DNA from: Altererythrobacter sp. BO-6
GTDB taxonomy: Bacteria; Pseudomonadota; Alphaproteobacteria; Sphingomonadales; Sphingomonadaceae
Length of the DNA stretch: 64,000 nucleotides
Direction: 5' to 3'
Assembly: GCF_011047315.1 (NCBI RefSeq)
Contig: NZ_CP049259.1
Coordinates: 1 to 64,000, forward strand
Each line of letters begins with the position of its first letter. Position 1 is the first letter of the stretch. Below the pieces are notes generated by a model. It was not told where the DNA came from. It made no database searches and saw only the letters and a list, made by a program, of their open reading frames with translations. Of this stretch, positions 37,439-46,006 are shown one piece after another. The position numbers were made by a program, and so were the translations under genes.

Positions 37439-38116
37439 CTAAACTGCGGCAGAAAACACGCCCAGAAGTGCAGTCCAGATAATGAGCCAGTGCAGGATCA
37501 CGCCTGGCCACAGGCGTTTCGACACCACGAAGATCACGCCGAAAATCAACCCGTTGATGAAGAACCACCAGAATTGGTCGAGCGATTTCAGCCCATGCTG
37601 GAACACGAACGGGATCGCCGCCATGACAATTGCCAGCCAGCGGTTGATACCGCGGCTCACGAAGGCGGTGATTGCAAAGGCACGATATGTGAGTTCTTCA
37701 CTCACACCGGCAAAGAATGCCATGAACAGCAGGAACAGGCGCTTTTGGGTGGTTTCTGCATAGAGTCCGGGCAGCGCGGCCAGTTTTTCGGGATCAAAGG
37801 TCATCTGTGAGACAGCGAATTCGATGGCGAAGAAAACCACCAAGGCCAGGACGAGATAACCAATGGTAGCCCGGCCAAGGTTTGATTCGACCTTCGCGCT
37901 GATACCGATGTCGGCCAGGGTCCACCCATTGGTTTTGACAACCCATACTACAAAGGCAATCTTCGCGGCATAGATCAGACCGGTTCCGAGCCAGAATGTG
38001 ACGAAGAAATCGATATCTCCGATCGTGAAAATGTCACGATGAAGGAGCGCTTGCGACCAGACGAAGAACAACAGAGGAAAACCGATGAGGATGGCCAGGA
38101 TCCACCGGATCGGCAT
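37439..38116 (-). CDS. CPBP family intramembrane metalloprotease
   Basis: 225 residues from the ATG at 38116, which places the first hydrophobic helix at the N-terminus; an ATG at 38209 would add 31 polar residues and overlap the palindromic operator. About seven membrane helices. CPBP/Abi motifs: EELTYR (E-E-x-x-x-R), FVFQH (F-x-x-x-H) and LHWLII. These proteases include prenyl-processing enzymes and immunity proteins; the substrate is unknown. Divergent from a PadR regulator that probably controls it. Confidence 0.83.
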   Translation of the reverse strand: MPIRWILAILIGFPLLFFVWSQALLHRDIFTIGDIDFFVTFWLGTGLIYAAKIAFVVWVVKTNGWTLADIGISAKVESNLGRATIGYLVLALVVFFAIEFAVSQMTFDPEKLAALPGLYAETTQKRLFLLFMAFFAGVSEELTYRAFAITAFVSRGINRWLAIVMAAIPFVFQHGLKSLDQFWWFFINGLIFGVIFVVSKRLWPGVILHWLIIWTALLGVFSAAV

Positions 38117-38199
38117 AGGGGAAGGGGGGTGGAAGTGAAGGTAGTCATTGAGGAGCCCTGAGTTTTCTGGAGCAATCGTGGTAGAAATAAAGCGCTTGT

Positions 38200-38217
38200 T
38201 ATGCAACATGTTTCATA
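38200..38217. promoter_or_regulatory. Near-perfect palindrome, candidate PadR operator
   Basis: TATGCAACATGTTTCATA is symmetric at 16 of 18 positions, centred on ACATGT. It lies between the divergent CPBP protease and padR genes, 10 bases before the preferred padR ATG. PadR-family repressors bind ATGT/ACAT-type palindromes in such intergenic regions. Confidence 0.65.
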
Positions 38218-38227
38218 TGGATGGCCT

Positions 38228-38782
38228 ATGTCGCTTCGCCATGTAATCTTGAGCGTCCTCGCCGAAGGGCCCGCTACCGGATATGATATCGCAAGGGCTT
38301 TCGAGCAGTCCCTGCGCCATTTCTGGAATGCGTCCCATCAGCAGATCTATCGCGACCTCGCCGCATTGGCAGCGGCAGGGCTCGTGGAATTCGAGATTGT
38401 GGCACAAAATGATCGACCAAACCGCAAGCTCTACCGGATAAGCGCACAAGGCATTGCTGAGCTCGATCGCTGGACTCGTGAACCGGCAACGCCAAGGGTC
38501 AATAGCGAACTGCTGGTAAAGCTGAATGCAGCAGCAGCGTTTGGCCCTGAGCGAATTGCCTCCCTGCTTTCCGGGCAGCGCCAGATTCACGAGGCAAGGC
38601 TTCAAGCCTATCATGAGATCGTGGAGGGGTTGCCCGTTGATCTGAATGAAATTGACATTGGACTAGCCGATCGCACGCGTTTGATGGCGCTGCGCCGCGG
38701 TATAAGGGGGGAGGAAGACTGGATTGGCTGGATCGACGAATCGCTCGATTCGCTCAAGTCGATTTCGCCGAAAACTGCTTGA
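38228..38782 (+). CDS. PadR family transcriptional regulator
   Basis: 184 residues from the ATG at 38228 (MSLRHVILSVLAEGPATGYD); an in-frame ATG at 38201 lies inside the operator and adds nine residues. Winged-helix DNA-binding domain: GYDIARAFEQSLRHFWNASHQQIYRDLAALAAAGLV, then the wing RKLYRISAQGIAELDRW, then a C-terminal helical dimerisation domain of the Vir type. Likely represses itself and the divergent CPBP protease through the palindrome between them. The inducing signal is unknown. Confidence 0.92.
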   Translation: MSLRHVILSVLAEGPATGYDIARAFEQSLRHFWNASHQQIYRDLAALAAAGLVEFEIVAQNDRPNRKLYRISAQGIAELDRWTREPATPRVNSELLVKLNAAAAFGPERIASLLSGQRQIHEARLQAYHEIVEGLPVDLNEIDIGLADRTRLMALRRGIRGEEDWIGWIDESLDSLKSISPKTA

Positions 38783-38953
38783 ACCCTTGTCGCATAAGTG
38801 TCGTGCAGCGCCCTGGGCGGCGACGATGTGCTGTATGCAACCTCCGCTTCGAAACTTTGCAAGTGAAGTCTATGGGGACTCACTGAAACGCGGGTTGTCA
38901 CACGCGCTGCGCACGCTAAGTGGGGTGCCAATCGCGATTACCGGATAGAGAAC

Positions 38954-39337
38954 ATGGCTAACAACCGACCGCTTTCACCGCATCTGCAGATATGGAAATG
39001 GGGCCCGCACATGCTGGTCTCGATCCTCCACCGCGTCAGCGGTGACGGGATGGCGCTGGTCGGCCTGTTCGTGCTGGTGTGGTGGCTGGGCGCTCTGGCC
39101 AGCGGGGCCGAAAATTACGCCACCTTCACCGATCTGATCACATCGCCGCTGGGTTACGTCGTTCTGGTGGGGCTGAGCTGGGCCTTTTTCACCCATCTGA
39201 TGAGCGGATTGCGCCATTTCGTGCTCGATATCGGCGCGGGTTACGAGCTTAACGCCAACAAGTTCTGGTCGATCGCTTCGCCGCTGATCGCCATTCTCCT
39301 GACTGCGGGCTTCTGGGCCCTCATTCTTTCGCGCTGA
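38954..39337 (+). CDS. sdhC: Succinate dehydrogenase cytochrome b556 subunit
   Basis: Membrane anchor of complex II. 127 residues with three transmembrane helices. Seen: RPLSPHLQIWKWGPHMLVSI with the quinone-site region SILHRVSG, and HLMSGLRHFVLDIG with the haem-ligand histidine. First gene of sdhCDA, with the promoter presumably in the 171 gene-free bases before it. The 12-base gap to sdhD contains GAGGA. Confidence 0.94.
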   Translation: MANNRPLSPHLQIWKWGPHMLVSILHRVSGDGMALVGLFVLVWWLGALASGAENYATFTDLITSPLGYVVLVGLSWAFFTHLMSGLRHFVLDIGAGYELNANKFWSIASPLIAILLTAGFWALILSR

Positions 39338-39349
39338 GGACAAATCGCA

Positions 39350-39736
39350 ATGGGTAACGGAACCTCCATCGGGAAGGTGCGCGGGCTTGGCTCTGCGCAT
39401 GAGGGCGCGCATCACTGGCTGCTGCAGCGCTTCACCGCGATCGGCAATCTGGTGCTGAGCGTGTGGCTGGTGGGCAGCATCTTGTGGCTGCCCGATCTCG
39501 GCTATGCCACGGTCAGCGAGTGGCTGGCGCAGCCGGTATCGGCCACCGCCATGATCCTGCTGGTGATCAGTACCTTCTGGCACGCGCGCCTGGGCTTGCA
39601 GGTGCTGATCGAGGACTATGTCCACAACGCCGGGACCAAGTTTGCCTGCATCGCCGCACTCAATCTCGCCGTGATCGGCGGCGGCGCCTTCGCCATTTTC
39701 TCTGTTGCCAGCCTTGCCTTTGGAGGAGCCGCCTGA
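39350..39736 (+). CDS. sdhD: Succinate dehydrogenase hydrophobic membrane anchor
   Basis: 128 residues with three membrane helices. Seen: [20 protein letters not shown] (the SdhD start with quinone-pocket residues) and [15 protein letters not shown], where the histidine and the D-Y pair fit the haem and quinone positions. The stop shares one base with the sdhA ATG. Confidence 0.92.
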   Translation: MGNGTSIGKVRGLGSAHEGAHHWLLQRFTAIGNLVLSVWLVGSILWLPDLGYATVSEWLAQPVSATAMILLVISTFWHARLGLQVLIEDYVHNAGTKFACIAALNLAVIGGGAFAIFSVASLAFGGAA

Positions 39737-41559
39737 TGGCCGACACCTCAGCTTACAAGATCATCGACCACACTTATGACGTGGTGGTCGTCGGCGCCGG
39801 CGGTTCAGGCCTGCGCGCCACCATGGGCGCGGCCGAGGCAGGCCTGCGCACCGCCAATATCACCAAGGTGTTCCCCACCCGCAGCCACACCGTAGCGGCA
39901 CAAGGCGGGATCGCTGCCAGCCTTGGCAACAACACCCCCGATCACTGGTCATGGCACATGTATGACACGGTGAAGGGCGCTGACTGGCTGGGTGACCAGG
40001 ACGCGATCGAATATCTCGCGCGCGAGGCCCCGGCGGCGGTGTACGAGCTGGAGCATGCCGGCGTGCCGTTCAGCCGCAACGAAGACGGCACGATCTACCA
40101 GCGCCCGTTTGGCGGGCACATGCAGAACATGGGTGAAGGCCCGCCGGTGCAGCGCACCTGCGCCGCGGCTGACCGCACCGGCCACGCCATGCTGCACGCG
40201 CTCTACCAGCAGAGCCTGAAGTATGATGCGGACTTCTTCATCGAATATTTCGCGCTGGACCTGATCATGGCGGGCGAGGGCGCCGATCGCCGCTGCGTGG
40301 GCGTGATGGCGATGTGTCTGGATGATGGCACGATCCACCGCTTCCGCGCGCAATCGGTCGTGCTGGCAACCGGTGGCTATGGCCGCTGCTATTTCACCGC
40401 AACCTCAGCGCACACCTGCACCGGCGATGGCGGCGGCATGGTGCTGCGCGCCGGCCTGCCGCTGCAGGACATGGAATTCGTCCAGTTCCACCCCACCGGC
40501 ATCTATGGTGCGGGCGTGCTCATCACCGAGGGCGCGCGGGGCGAGGGCGGTTACCTGACCAACAGCGAAGGCGAGCGCTTCATGGAGCGCTATGCCCCGT
40601 CCGCGAAGGATTTGGCTTCGCGCGACGTCGTGTCACGCTCGATGGCGCTCGAAATGCGCGAAGGCCGCGGCGTGGGGCCGGATGGCGACCACATTTACCT
40701 GCACCTCGACCACATCGATCCCAAGGTGCTGGCCGAGCGCCTGCCGGGCATCACTGAAAGCGGCAAGATTTTCGCCGGTGTCGACCTGACGCGCGAGCCG
40801 CTGCCGGTGACGCCGACAGTGCATTACAACATGGGCGGCATCCCCTGTAACTATCACGGGCAGGTGGTGACGATCGGCCCCGATGGCGATCCCGACCATG
40901 TCGTGCCCGGGCTCTATGCCGTGGGCGAAGCGGCCTGTGTTAGCGTCCATGGCGCGAACCGCCTCGGCTCGAATTCGCTCATCGACCTGGTGGTGTTCGG
41001 CCGCGCAACCGGCCTGCATCTGAAGGAAAACCTCAAGCCCAATGCCAAGCAGGACGAGCTGCCCAAGGACAGCGCCGAGCTGGCACTGACCCGGCTCGAC
41101 CATTTCCGCCATGCCGATGGCGGTTCGCCGACCGCCGCCGTACGCGAGGAAATGCAGAAAGCGATGCAGAAGCACGCCGCCGTGTTCCGCGACAGCAAGC
41201 TGCTCAGCGAAGGTGTCGAAGCGCTGAAGAACGTCAACAAGCGGATGGAGGACATCAAGGTGTTCGACCGCTCGCTGATCTGGAACAGCGACCTCATCGA
41301 AACGCTCGAGCTCGACAATCTCATGGCGCAGGCCAATGTCACCATGGTCTCGGCGGAAAACCGCAAGGAAAGCCGCGGCGCGCATGCGCATGAAGACTTC
41401 CCCGAGCGCGACGATGCCAACTGGATGAAGCACACCATCGGCTGGTTCGAAGGCTGGGGCGGCAATGGCGGCGCAGTCAAGATCGACTATCGCCCGGTGC
41501 ACGAATACACGCTGACCGACGATGCCGAGTACATCAAGCCGAAGAAGCGGGTGTATTGA
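39736..41559 (+). CDS. sdhA: Succinate dehydrogenase flavoprotein subunit
   Basis: Catalytic subunit of complex II, oxidising succinate to fumarate. 607 residues from ATG 39736, which overlaps the sdhD stop and has GGAGG upstream. Seen: FAD fold [18 protein letters not shown], the covalent-flavin histidine in [21 protein letters not shown], the active-site arginine in [10 protein letters not shown], and HYNMGGIP. sdhB does not follow, which is unusual; the next gene is an unrelated membrane protein. Confidence 0.97.
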   Translation: MADTSAYKIIDHTYDVVVVGAGGSGLRATMGAAEAGLRTANITKVFPTRSHTVAAQGGIAASLGNNTPDHWSWHMYDTVKGADWLGDQDAIEYLAREAPAAVYELEHAGVPFSRNEDGTIYQRPFGGHMQNMGEGPPVQRTCAAADRTGHAMLHALYQQSLKYDADFFIEYFALDLIMAGEGADRRCVGVMAMCLDDGTIHRFRAQSVVLATGGYGRCYFTATSAHTCTGDGGGMVLRAGLPLQDMEFVQFHPTGIYGAGVLITEGARGEGGYLTNSEGERFMERYAPSAKDLASRDVVSRSMALEMREGRGVGPDGDHIYLHLDHIDPKVLAERLPGITESGKIFAGVDLTREPLPVTPTVHYNMGGIPCNYHGQVVTIGPDGDPDHVVPGLYAVGEAACVSVHGANRLGSNSLIDLVVFGRATGLHLKENLKPNAKQDELPKDSAELALTRLDHFRHADGGSPTAAVREEMQKAMQKHAAVFRDSKLLSEGVEALKNVNKRMEDIKVFDRSLIWNSDLIETLELDNLMAQANVTMVSAENRKESRGAHAHEDFPERDDANWMKHTIGWFEGWGGNGGAVKIDYRPVHEYTLTDDAEYIKPKKRVY

Positions 41560-41571
41560 GCCAGACTTCAC

Positions 41572-42051
41572 GTGGACCTCTTTCTGCTGGTCAAGACGGT
41601 CCACATCATCTCGGGCACGGTGCTGTTCGGCACCGGGCTCGGGATCGCCTTCTTCTTCCTGATGGGCATGCGCGCGGGGTTCGCGGGCGGTGACGCTGCG
41701 GCGGCATGGTTTGCCGCGCGCACCACAGCGACAGCTGACATGATCTTCACCCTCAATGCGGGGATAGTGCAGCCTTTAAGCGGGTTTGCGCTGGTCTATC
41801 TGGCGGGATACGACCCTTTCGCGCCGTGGCTGGTTGCAACCTATGCGCTCTTTGCCCTGGGTCTGGCTTGCTGGCTTCCGGTCGTCTGGCTGCAGCTGCG
41901 CATCCGCGACAGCTGGCGCGCGAAGCTCAATGGCGAGGTGGTGGATGAGGCGCTGCTGCAACGGCGCTTCCGCTGGTGGTTTGCGCTCGGCTGGCCGGCC
42001 TTCGGCGCGCTGGTCGCGGTATTCTGGCTGATGGTGGCGAAACCGGGATGA
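41572..42051 (+). CDS. DUF2269 family integral membrane protein
   Basis: 159 residues starting at GTG 41572. Four transmembrane helices: about 4-28, 50-72, 83-105 and 133-155. The text KTVHIISGTVLFGTGLGIAFF and the helix spacing fit DUF2269. Function unknown. It begins 12 bases after sdhA and its stop overlaps the next ATG (ATGA), so it may be co-transcribed with sdhCDA. Confidence 0.82.
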   Translation: MDLFLLVKTVHIISGTVLFGTGLGIAFFFLMGMRAGFAGGDAAAAWFAARTTATADMIFTLNAGIVQPLSGFALVYLAGYDPFAPWLVATYALFALGLACWLPVVWLQLRIRDSWRAKLNGEVVDEALLQRRFRWWFALGWPAFGALVAVFWLMVAKPG

Positions 42052-43145
42052 GCATGCGGGTCGCAATCCTTGGCGGGTACGGCAATTTCGGCGGCTATGT
42101 CGCGCGGGCGCTGGCCAGCGATCCCAATATCGAACTGGTGATCTGCGGCCGCAGCAAGGCCAAGGCCGATGCCTTCGCCGCATCGCTGGGTGCTGCCAAT
42201 CCGGCGCGCGGCGCAGCGGTCGATATTGCCGACCCGTTGGATGCACTAGCAGCTATCCGGCCCGGGCTGGTCGTCCATACGGTCGGCCCATTCCAGACGC
42301 AGGATTACCGCGTGCCCGAAGCGGCGATCGCCTGCGGCGCGCATTACTGCGACCTCGCCGACGCGCGGGCCTTCGTTGCGGGGATCGGCGAGCTCGGCGA
42401 TGCGGCGCGCAAGGCGGGCGTAGCGGTCATTTCCGGCGCCAGCTCGGTGCCCTGCCTCACCGCCGCCTATCTCGACGAAGCGGCGAAGGTGATGGAGGTC
42501 GAAAGCGTCGATTACGGGATCAGCGCCGCGCAGCAGACCAATCGCGGGCTGGGCACTGCCAGCGCGATCCTGTCCTATGTCGGGCGGCCTTTCACCATGC
42601 TGCGCAGTGGCGCGATGCGAGAGGTGCATGGCTGGCAGGGCCTGCACAGCGTGACCTATCCCGAACTGGGGCGGCGCTGGTTCGGCTATTGCGACATTCC
42701 GGACCTTGACCTGTTCCCCGCGCGGTATCCCGCTCTCAAGAGCCAGAGGTTCGCCGCCGGGCACGAAATCGCATCGCTCCACTTTGGCACCTGGCTGCTC
42801 AGCTGGGGCGTGCGGCTGGGATTGTTGCCGCGGCTCGACCGGTGGTCCGGTATTCTGCTCAAGGCCAGCTTCCTGTTCGATCTTCTAGGCAGCGATCGCA
42901 GCGGGTTCCACATGGTCATTCGTGGGCGGGATAGCGCAGGGCGAGAGCTGGCGCGGCGCCACTGGTTGATTGCGCGCTCGGGGCACGGGCCGAACATTCC
43001 CTGCATGCCCGCGATCCTGATAGCGCGCCGGCTGGCTGCAGGTGAACGGATCGAGGAGGGGGCGCGGCCCTGCCTCGACCTGATTTCGCTCGAGGAGTAT
43101 CTGGGCGCGCTAAGCGGTCTTGATATCGAGGCAATCGACGGATGA
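42048..43145 (+). CDS. Saccharopine dehydrogenase-like oxidoreductase
   Basis: 365 residues from the ATG overlapping the previous stop. N-terminal NAD(P)-binding fold VAILGGYGNFGGYVARAL, then HTVGPFQTQDYRVPEAAIA, HYCDLADARAF and SGASSVPCLTAAYLDE, all typical of the saccharopine dehydrogenase NADP-binding family. The C-terminal half contains a hydrophobic stretch (about 245-275). Substrate unknown. Its stop overlaps the DCC-family gene by 4 bases. Confidence 0.86.
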   Translation: MSMRVAILGGYGNFGGYVARALASDPNIELVICGRSKAKADAFAASLGAANPARGAAVDIADPLDALAAIRPGLVVHTVGPFQTQDYRVPEAAIACGAHYCDLADARAFVAGIGELGDAARKAGVAVISGASSVPCLTAAYLDEAAKVMEVESVDYGISAAQQTNRGLGTASAILSYVGRPFTMLRSGAMREVHGWQGLHSVTYPELGRRWFGYCDIPDLDLFPARYPALKSQRFAAGHEIASLHFGTWLLSWGVRLGLLPRLDRWSGILLKASFLFDLLGSDRSGFHMVIRGRDSAGRELARRHWLIARSGHGPNIPCMPAILIARRLAAGERIEEGARPCLDLISLEEYLGALSGLDIEAIDG

Positions 43146-43588
43146 CGCACGCACCCTACAGCTACCGCGGCGATCCGCATGTCCCCGCTTTCGACGACAG
43201 CAAGCCGCTGTTCGTGTTCGACAATGTCTGCGTGCTGTGTTCGGGCGGGGCGGCTTTCATCATGCGGCATGACAAGGCGGCGAAGGTCAGTTTCACCAGC
43301 GCGCAAGGCAGGCTGGGCCAAGCGCTGTGCGCGCATTACGGCCTCGACTGGGACGAAAGCTATCTCTTCATTCGCAACGGCCGGCCCTTCACCAAGAGCA
43401 CAGGCTATTTCGAAGTCGCACGGGCATTGGGCGGCGTATGGCAGCTGGGGCTGATCTTTCAGCTTGTTCCGCGCCCGGTTCGCGACTGGGTCTATGACCT
43501 GGTTGCCCGCAACCGCTATCGCTGGTTCGGCAAGACCGAGGCGTGCGCGCTGCTGAGCGAAGACCAGCGGGCACGGCTTGTTCAATAA
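43142..43588 (+). CDS. DCC family thiol-disulfide oxidoreductase (DUF393)
   Basis: 148 residues. The thioredoxin-like fold carries FDNVCVLCSGGAAFI, where D-x-x-C-x-x-C is the DCC motif (about residues 22-28), and GRPFTKSTGYFEVARALGG further on. Predicted redox-active. Last gene of the DUF2269/saccharopine-like/DCC run, which is joined by 4-base overlaps. Physiological partner unknown. Confidence 0.9.
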   Translation: MTHAPYSYRGDPHVPAFDDSKPLFVFDNVCVLCSGGAAFIMRHDKAAKVSFTSAQGRLGQALCAHYGLDWDESYLFIRNGRPFTKSTGYFEVARALGGVWQLGLIFQLVPRPVRDWVYDLVARNRYRWFGKTEACALLSEDQRARLVQ

Positions 43589-43592
43589 GCCT

Positions 43593-43633
43593 GCTCTTGA
43601 CCGGCGACTCTCCGGCAGGCACGTTCACATCCT
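43593..43633 (+). promoter_or_regulatory. Leader with GCTCTTGACC, copy upstream of the M20 gene
   Basis: GCTCTTGACC begins exactly 41 bases before the ATG. TTGACC is a good -35 box and CACGTT lies 17 bases further. The same decamer at the same distance precedes the C13 peptidase gene at 45018. Confidence 0.5.
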
Positions 43634-44956
43634 ATGAAACGGGGCGCAATCATCAGGAACCTGGCATTGGCGCTGGCGGTATTCGCGGCCACCCCGGCAG
43701 CGGCGCAGCTTTCCGCGCCCGAGCAGGCAATGGCCGCCTCGGTCGAGGCGGATTTCGAACGCGATGTCGCCTTGCTCGAGCGGATCGTGCTGCAGAACAG
43801 CGGCACGCATAACCACGAAGGCGTGCGCAAGGTTGCGGATATGCTGGCGCCTGAATTCGAAGCGCTCGGCTTCAGGGTCGAATGGATCGACCAGTCCGCG
43901 CAGGGCAGGGCGGGCCATCTCTTTGCCCGGCACAAGGGCAAGCGCGGTACCACCCGCATGCTGCTGATCGCGCATATGGATACGGTGTTCGAGCCGGACT
44001 CCGGTTTCGACGGCTTCGTGCGTAATGGCGATACCGCAATCGGCCCCGGTGTCGGTGATGACAAGGGCGGGATCGTGATCATCCTTTCCGCCCTGCGCGC
44101 GATGAAGGCGGCGGGTACACTGGCCGATGCCAATATCGTTGTCGCGCTGACGGGTGACGAGGAAGAGGCGGGCAGCCCGGTCGAGCTGGCCCGGGCGGAC
44201 CTGGTCAAGGCCGCCGAATGGGCCGATGTCGCGCTCGATTTCGAAGGGCTTTCGCGGCTGGACGGGCGCGACATGGGGGTGATCGCCCGCCGCTCAGCCA
44301 ATAACTGGACATTGCGCGTCACCGCCGCTTCCGGCCACAGCTCGGGCATGTTCGGCAAAGGTGTCAGCTATGGCGCGATCTACGAGCTGGCGCGCATCCT
44401 CGACCGCTTCCGGCAGGAACTGCCCGAAGAAAACCTGACCTTCAATGTCGGCGTGGCAGCAGGCGGCACGCCGGCGGAAATGTCCGCAGACGGATTGTCG
44501 GCAAGCGCCGTGGGCAAGACCAACATCATCCCGTCAGAAGCGATTGCGCGCGGCGATCTGCGGACCATTTCGCAGGAGCAGTCAGACCGGATCGCTGCCG
44601 CCATGCAGGCGATCGTCGATGACAACTTGCCCGGCACAGATGCCGAGATCGAGTTCGAATTCCGCTATCCGCCGATGGCCCCGACCGAGGGCAATCGTGC
44701 GCTGTTCGACAAGCTCAATCAGGTGAGCATCGACATGGGGCTGGGCGAAATGGGTATCTATCCGCCCTCGCGGCGCGGCGCGGGCGACATCAATTTCGTC
44801 GCGCATCTGGTGGATGGACTGGCCGGGCTGGGCCCGGGGGGAACGCGCTCGCACGCGCCGGGCGAGACGATCGCCCTACCAACGCTGACGCGCCAGGCGA
44901 AGCGCGCAGCGGTGTTGATGAGCAGGCTGGCACGCGAAAAACGCGCGCGCGACTAG
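43634..44956 (+). CDS. Secreted M20 family metallopeptidase
   Basis: 440 residues with a signal peptide (about 1-24, ending PAAAQ). M20/CPG2-type zinc sites: LIAHMDTVFEP (His114, Asp116), GPGVGDDKGGI (bridging Asp142/143), GDEEEAGSP (Glu176/177), a dimerisation domain, and the last His in GGTRSHAPGETI. It resembles glutamate carboxypeptidase-type exopeptidases. The first residues MKRGAI are the same as those of the C13 peptidase gene downstream, and the two genes share a leader motif. Confidence 0.9.
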   Translation: MKRGAIIRNLALALAVFAATPAAAQLSAPEQAMAASVEADFERDVALLERIVLQNSGTHNHEGVRKVADMLAPEFEALGFRVEWIDQSAQGRAGHLFARHKGKRGTTRMLLIAHMDTVFEPDSGFDGFVRNGDTAIGPGVGDDKGGIVIILSALRAMKAAGTLADANIVVALTGDEEEAGSPVELARADLVKAAEWADVALDFEGLSRLDGRDMGVIARRSANNWTLRVTAASGHSSGMFGKGVSYGAIYELARILDRFRQELPEENLTFNVGVAAGGTPAEMSADGLSASAVGKTNIIPSEAIARGDLRTISQEQSDRIAAAMQAIVDDNLPGTDAEIEFEFRYPPMAPTEGNRALFDKLNQVSIDMGLGEMGIYPPSRRGAGDINFVAHLVDGLAGLGPGGTRSHAPGETIALPTLTRQAKRAAVLMSRLAREKRARD

Positions 44957-44976
44957 GCTTCACCGCTACACTGTCG

Positions 44977-45017
44977 GCTCTTGACCACTCCCTGCGCAAA
45001 AGGCAGCTTCGCGGTCG
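44977..45017 (+). promoter_or_regulatory. Leader with GCTCTTGACC, copy upstream of the C13 gene
   Basis: GCTCTTGACC starts exactly 41 bases before the ATG, as it does before the M20 gene at 43634; CAGCTT lies 17 bases after TTGACC. The following codons also match (MKRGAI), so the two leaders look related. Confidence 0.5.
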
Positions 45018-46004
45018 ATGAAGCGGGGCGCGATCTTGAAAGGCGCTGTAGTGGCGCTGGCGGTGCAATTTGCCGCACCGGCATTTGCACAGGCTTCCGA
45101 ACCGGACGATCAATCCACGCATAGCGCGCCATGGCCCGGCCTTGGATCGGGCGAAACGCCGCAGGAAATTGCACAAAGCCTCGAACTCGCGCCCGAGCTT
45201 CACCGCGCGATGTCGCCGCGCGAGATGCTGCGCGAGCGGCGCAGGCTCGATGCCACGCTGGCTGCGTTAGAGCCCCATCGCCCCGGTGTTGCCGACGCCT
45301 ACGTGATTGCGATCGCGCTCGACAGTGATCCGGTGTTCGCCCGCGAAGCGCGCGAGGCAGGCCGGGTGCTCGCCCGGCGCTATGGCGCGGAGGGCCGCAC
45401 GCTGGTGCTGGCCGGGCCCGATGGCGAGGCGGACAATGTGCCGCGCGGCTCGATCAGCGCGCTGATGGTTGCGCTCGCGAGCCTGGCCGAGAAGATGGAC
45501 CCGGCCGAGGATGTGCTGGTGCTCTATTCGACCAGCCATGGATTGCCGCAAGGGCTGGCCTATCACTACGAGGACAGCGGCTATGGCATCCTGTCACCCA
45601 AGCGCTTGAAGGAAGTGCTGGGCGAGCTCAGGATCGAGAAGCGGTTGCTGCTGCTCAGCGCCTGCTATTCCGGCATCTTCGTGCCCGAGCTGGCGAGCGA
45701 GGACACCGCGATCATCACCGCGTCGGCCGCCAATCGCACGTCGTTCGGCTGCCAGCCGGATAATGACTGGACCTTCTTCGGCGATGCCCTGGTCAACCGC
45801 GCGCTACGCAAGCCGCAAGGCCTGCTGATGGCGCATCGCGAGGCGACGCTGGCGATTGCCGACTGGGAGGCGCGCATGCGGGTGCCTGCCAGCTTGCCGC
45901 AGGCAAGGATCGGCAATGCGGCGCTGACCTGGCTCACTGCCATCGAAGGCAACATGCCGCAGGTCGCGACCGCGCCGGTGGGCAAGCCTGCAATGGGTGA
46001 ATAA
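45018..46004 (+). CDS. Secreted C13 (legumain-like) family peptidase
   Basis: 328 residues with a signal peptide (about 1-25, ending AFAQA). Catalytic dyad of clan CD peptidases: His174 in LYSTSHGLPQG and Cys216 in LLLSACYSGIF, each after a hydrophobic strand. Also VIAIALDSDPVFAREA (strand 1) and the bacterial C13 text TAIITASAANRTSFGC. Probably an asparaginyl-type or related cysteine peptidase in the periplasm. Follows the M20 peptidase gene, possibly a joint peptide-processing unit. Confidence 0.87.
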   Translation: MKRGAILKGAVVALAVQFAAPAFAQASEPDDQSTHSAPWPGLGSGETPQEIAQSLELAPELHRAMSPREMLRERRRLDATLAALEPHRPGVADAYVIAIALDSDPVFAREAREAGRVLARRYGAEGRTLVLAGPDGEADNVPRGSISALMVALASLAEKMDPAEDVLVLYSTSHGLPQGLAYHYEDSGYGILSPKRLKEVLGELRIEKRLLLLSACYSGIFVPELASEDTAIITASAANRTSFGCQPDNDWTFFGDALVNRALRKPQGLLMAHREATLAIADWEARMRVPASLPQARIGNAALTWLTAIEGNMPQVATAPVGKPAMGE

Positions 46005-46006
46005 CG

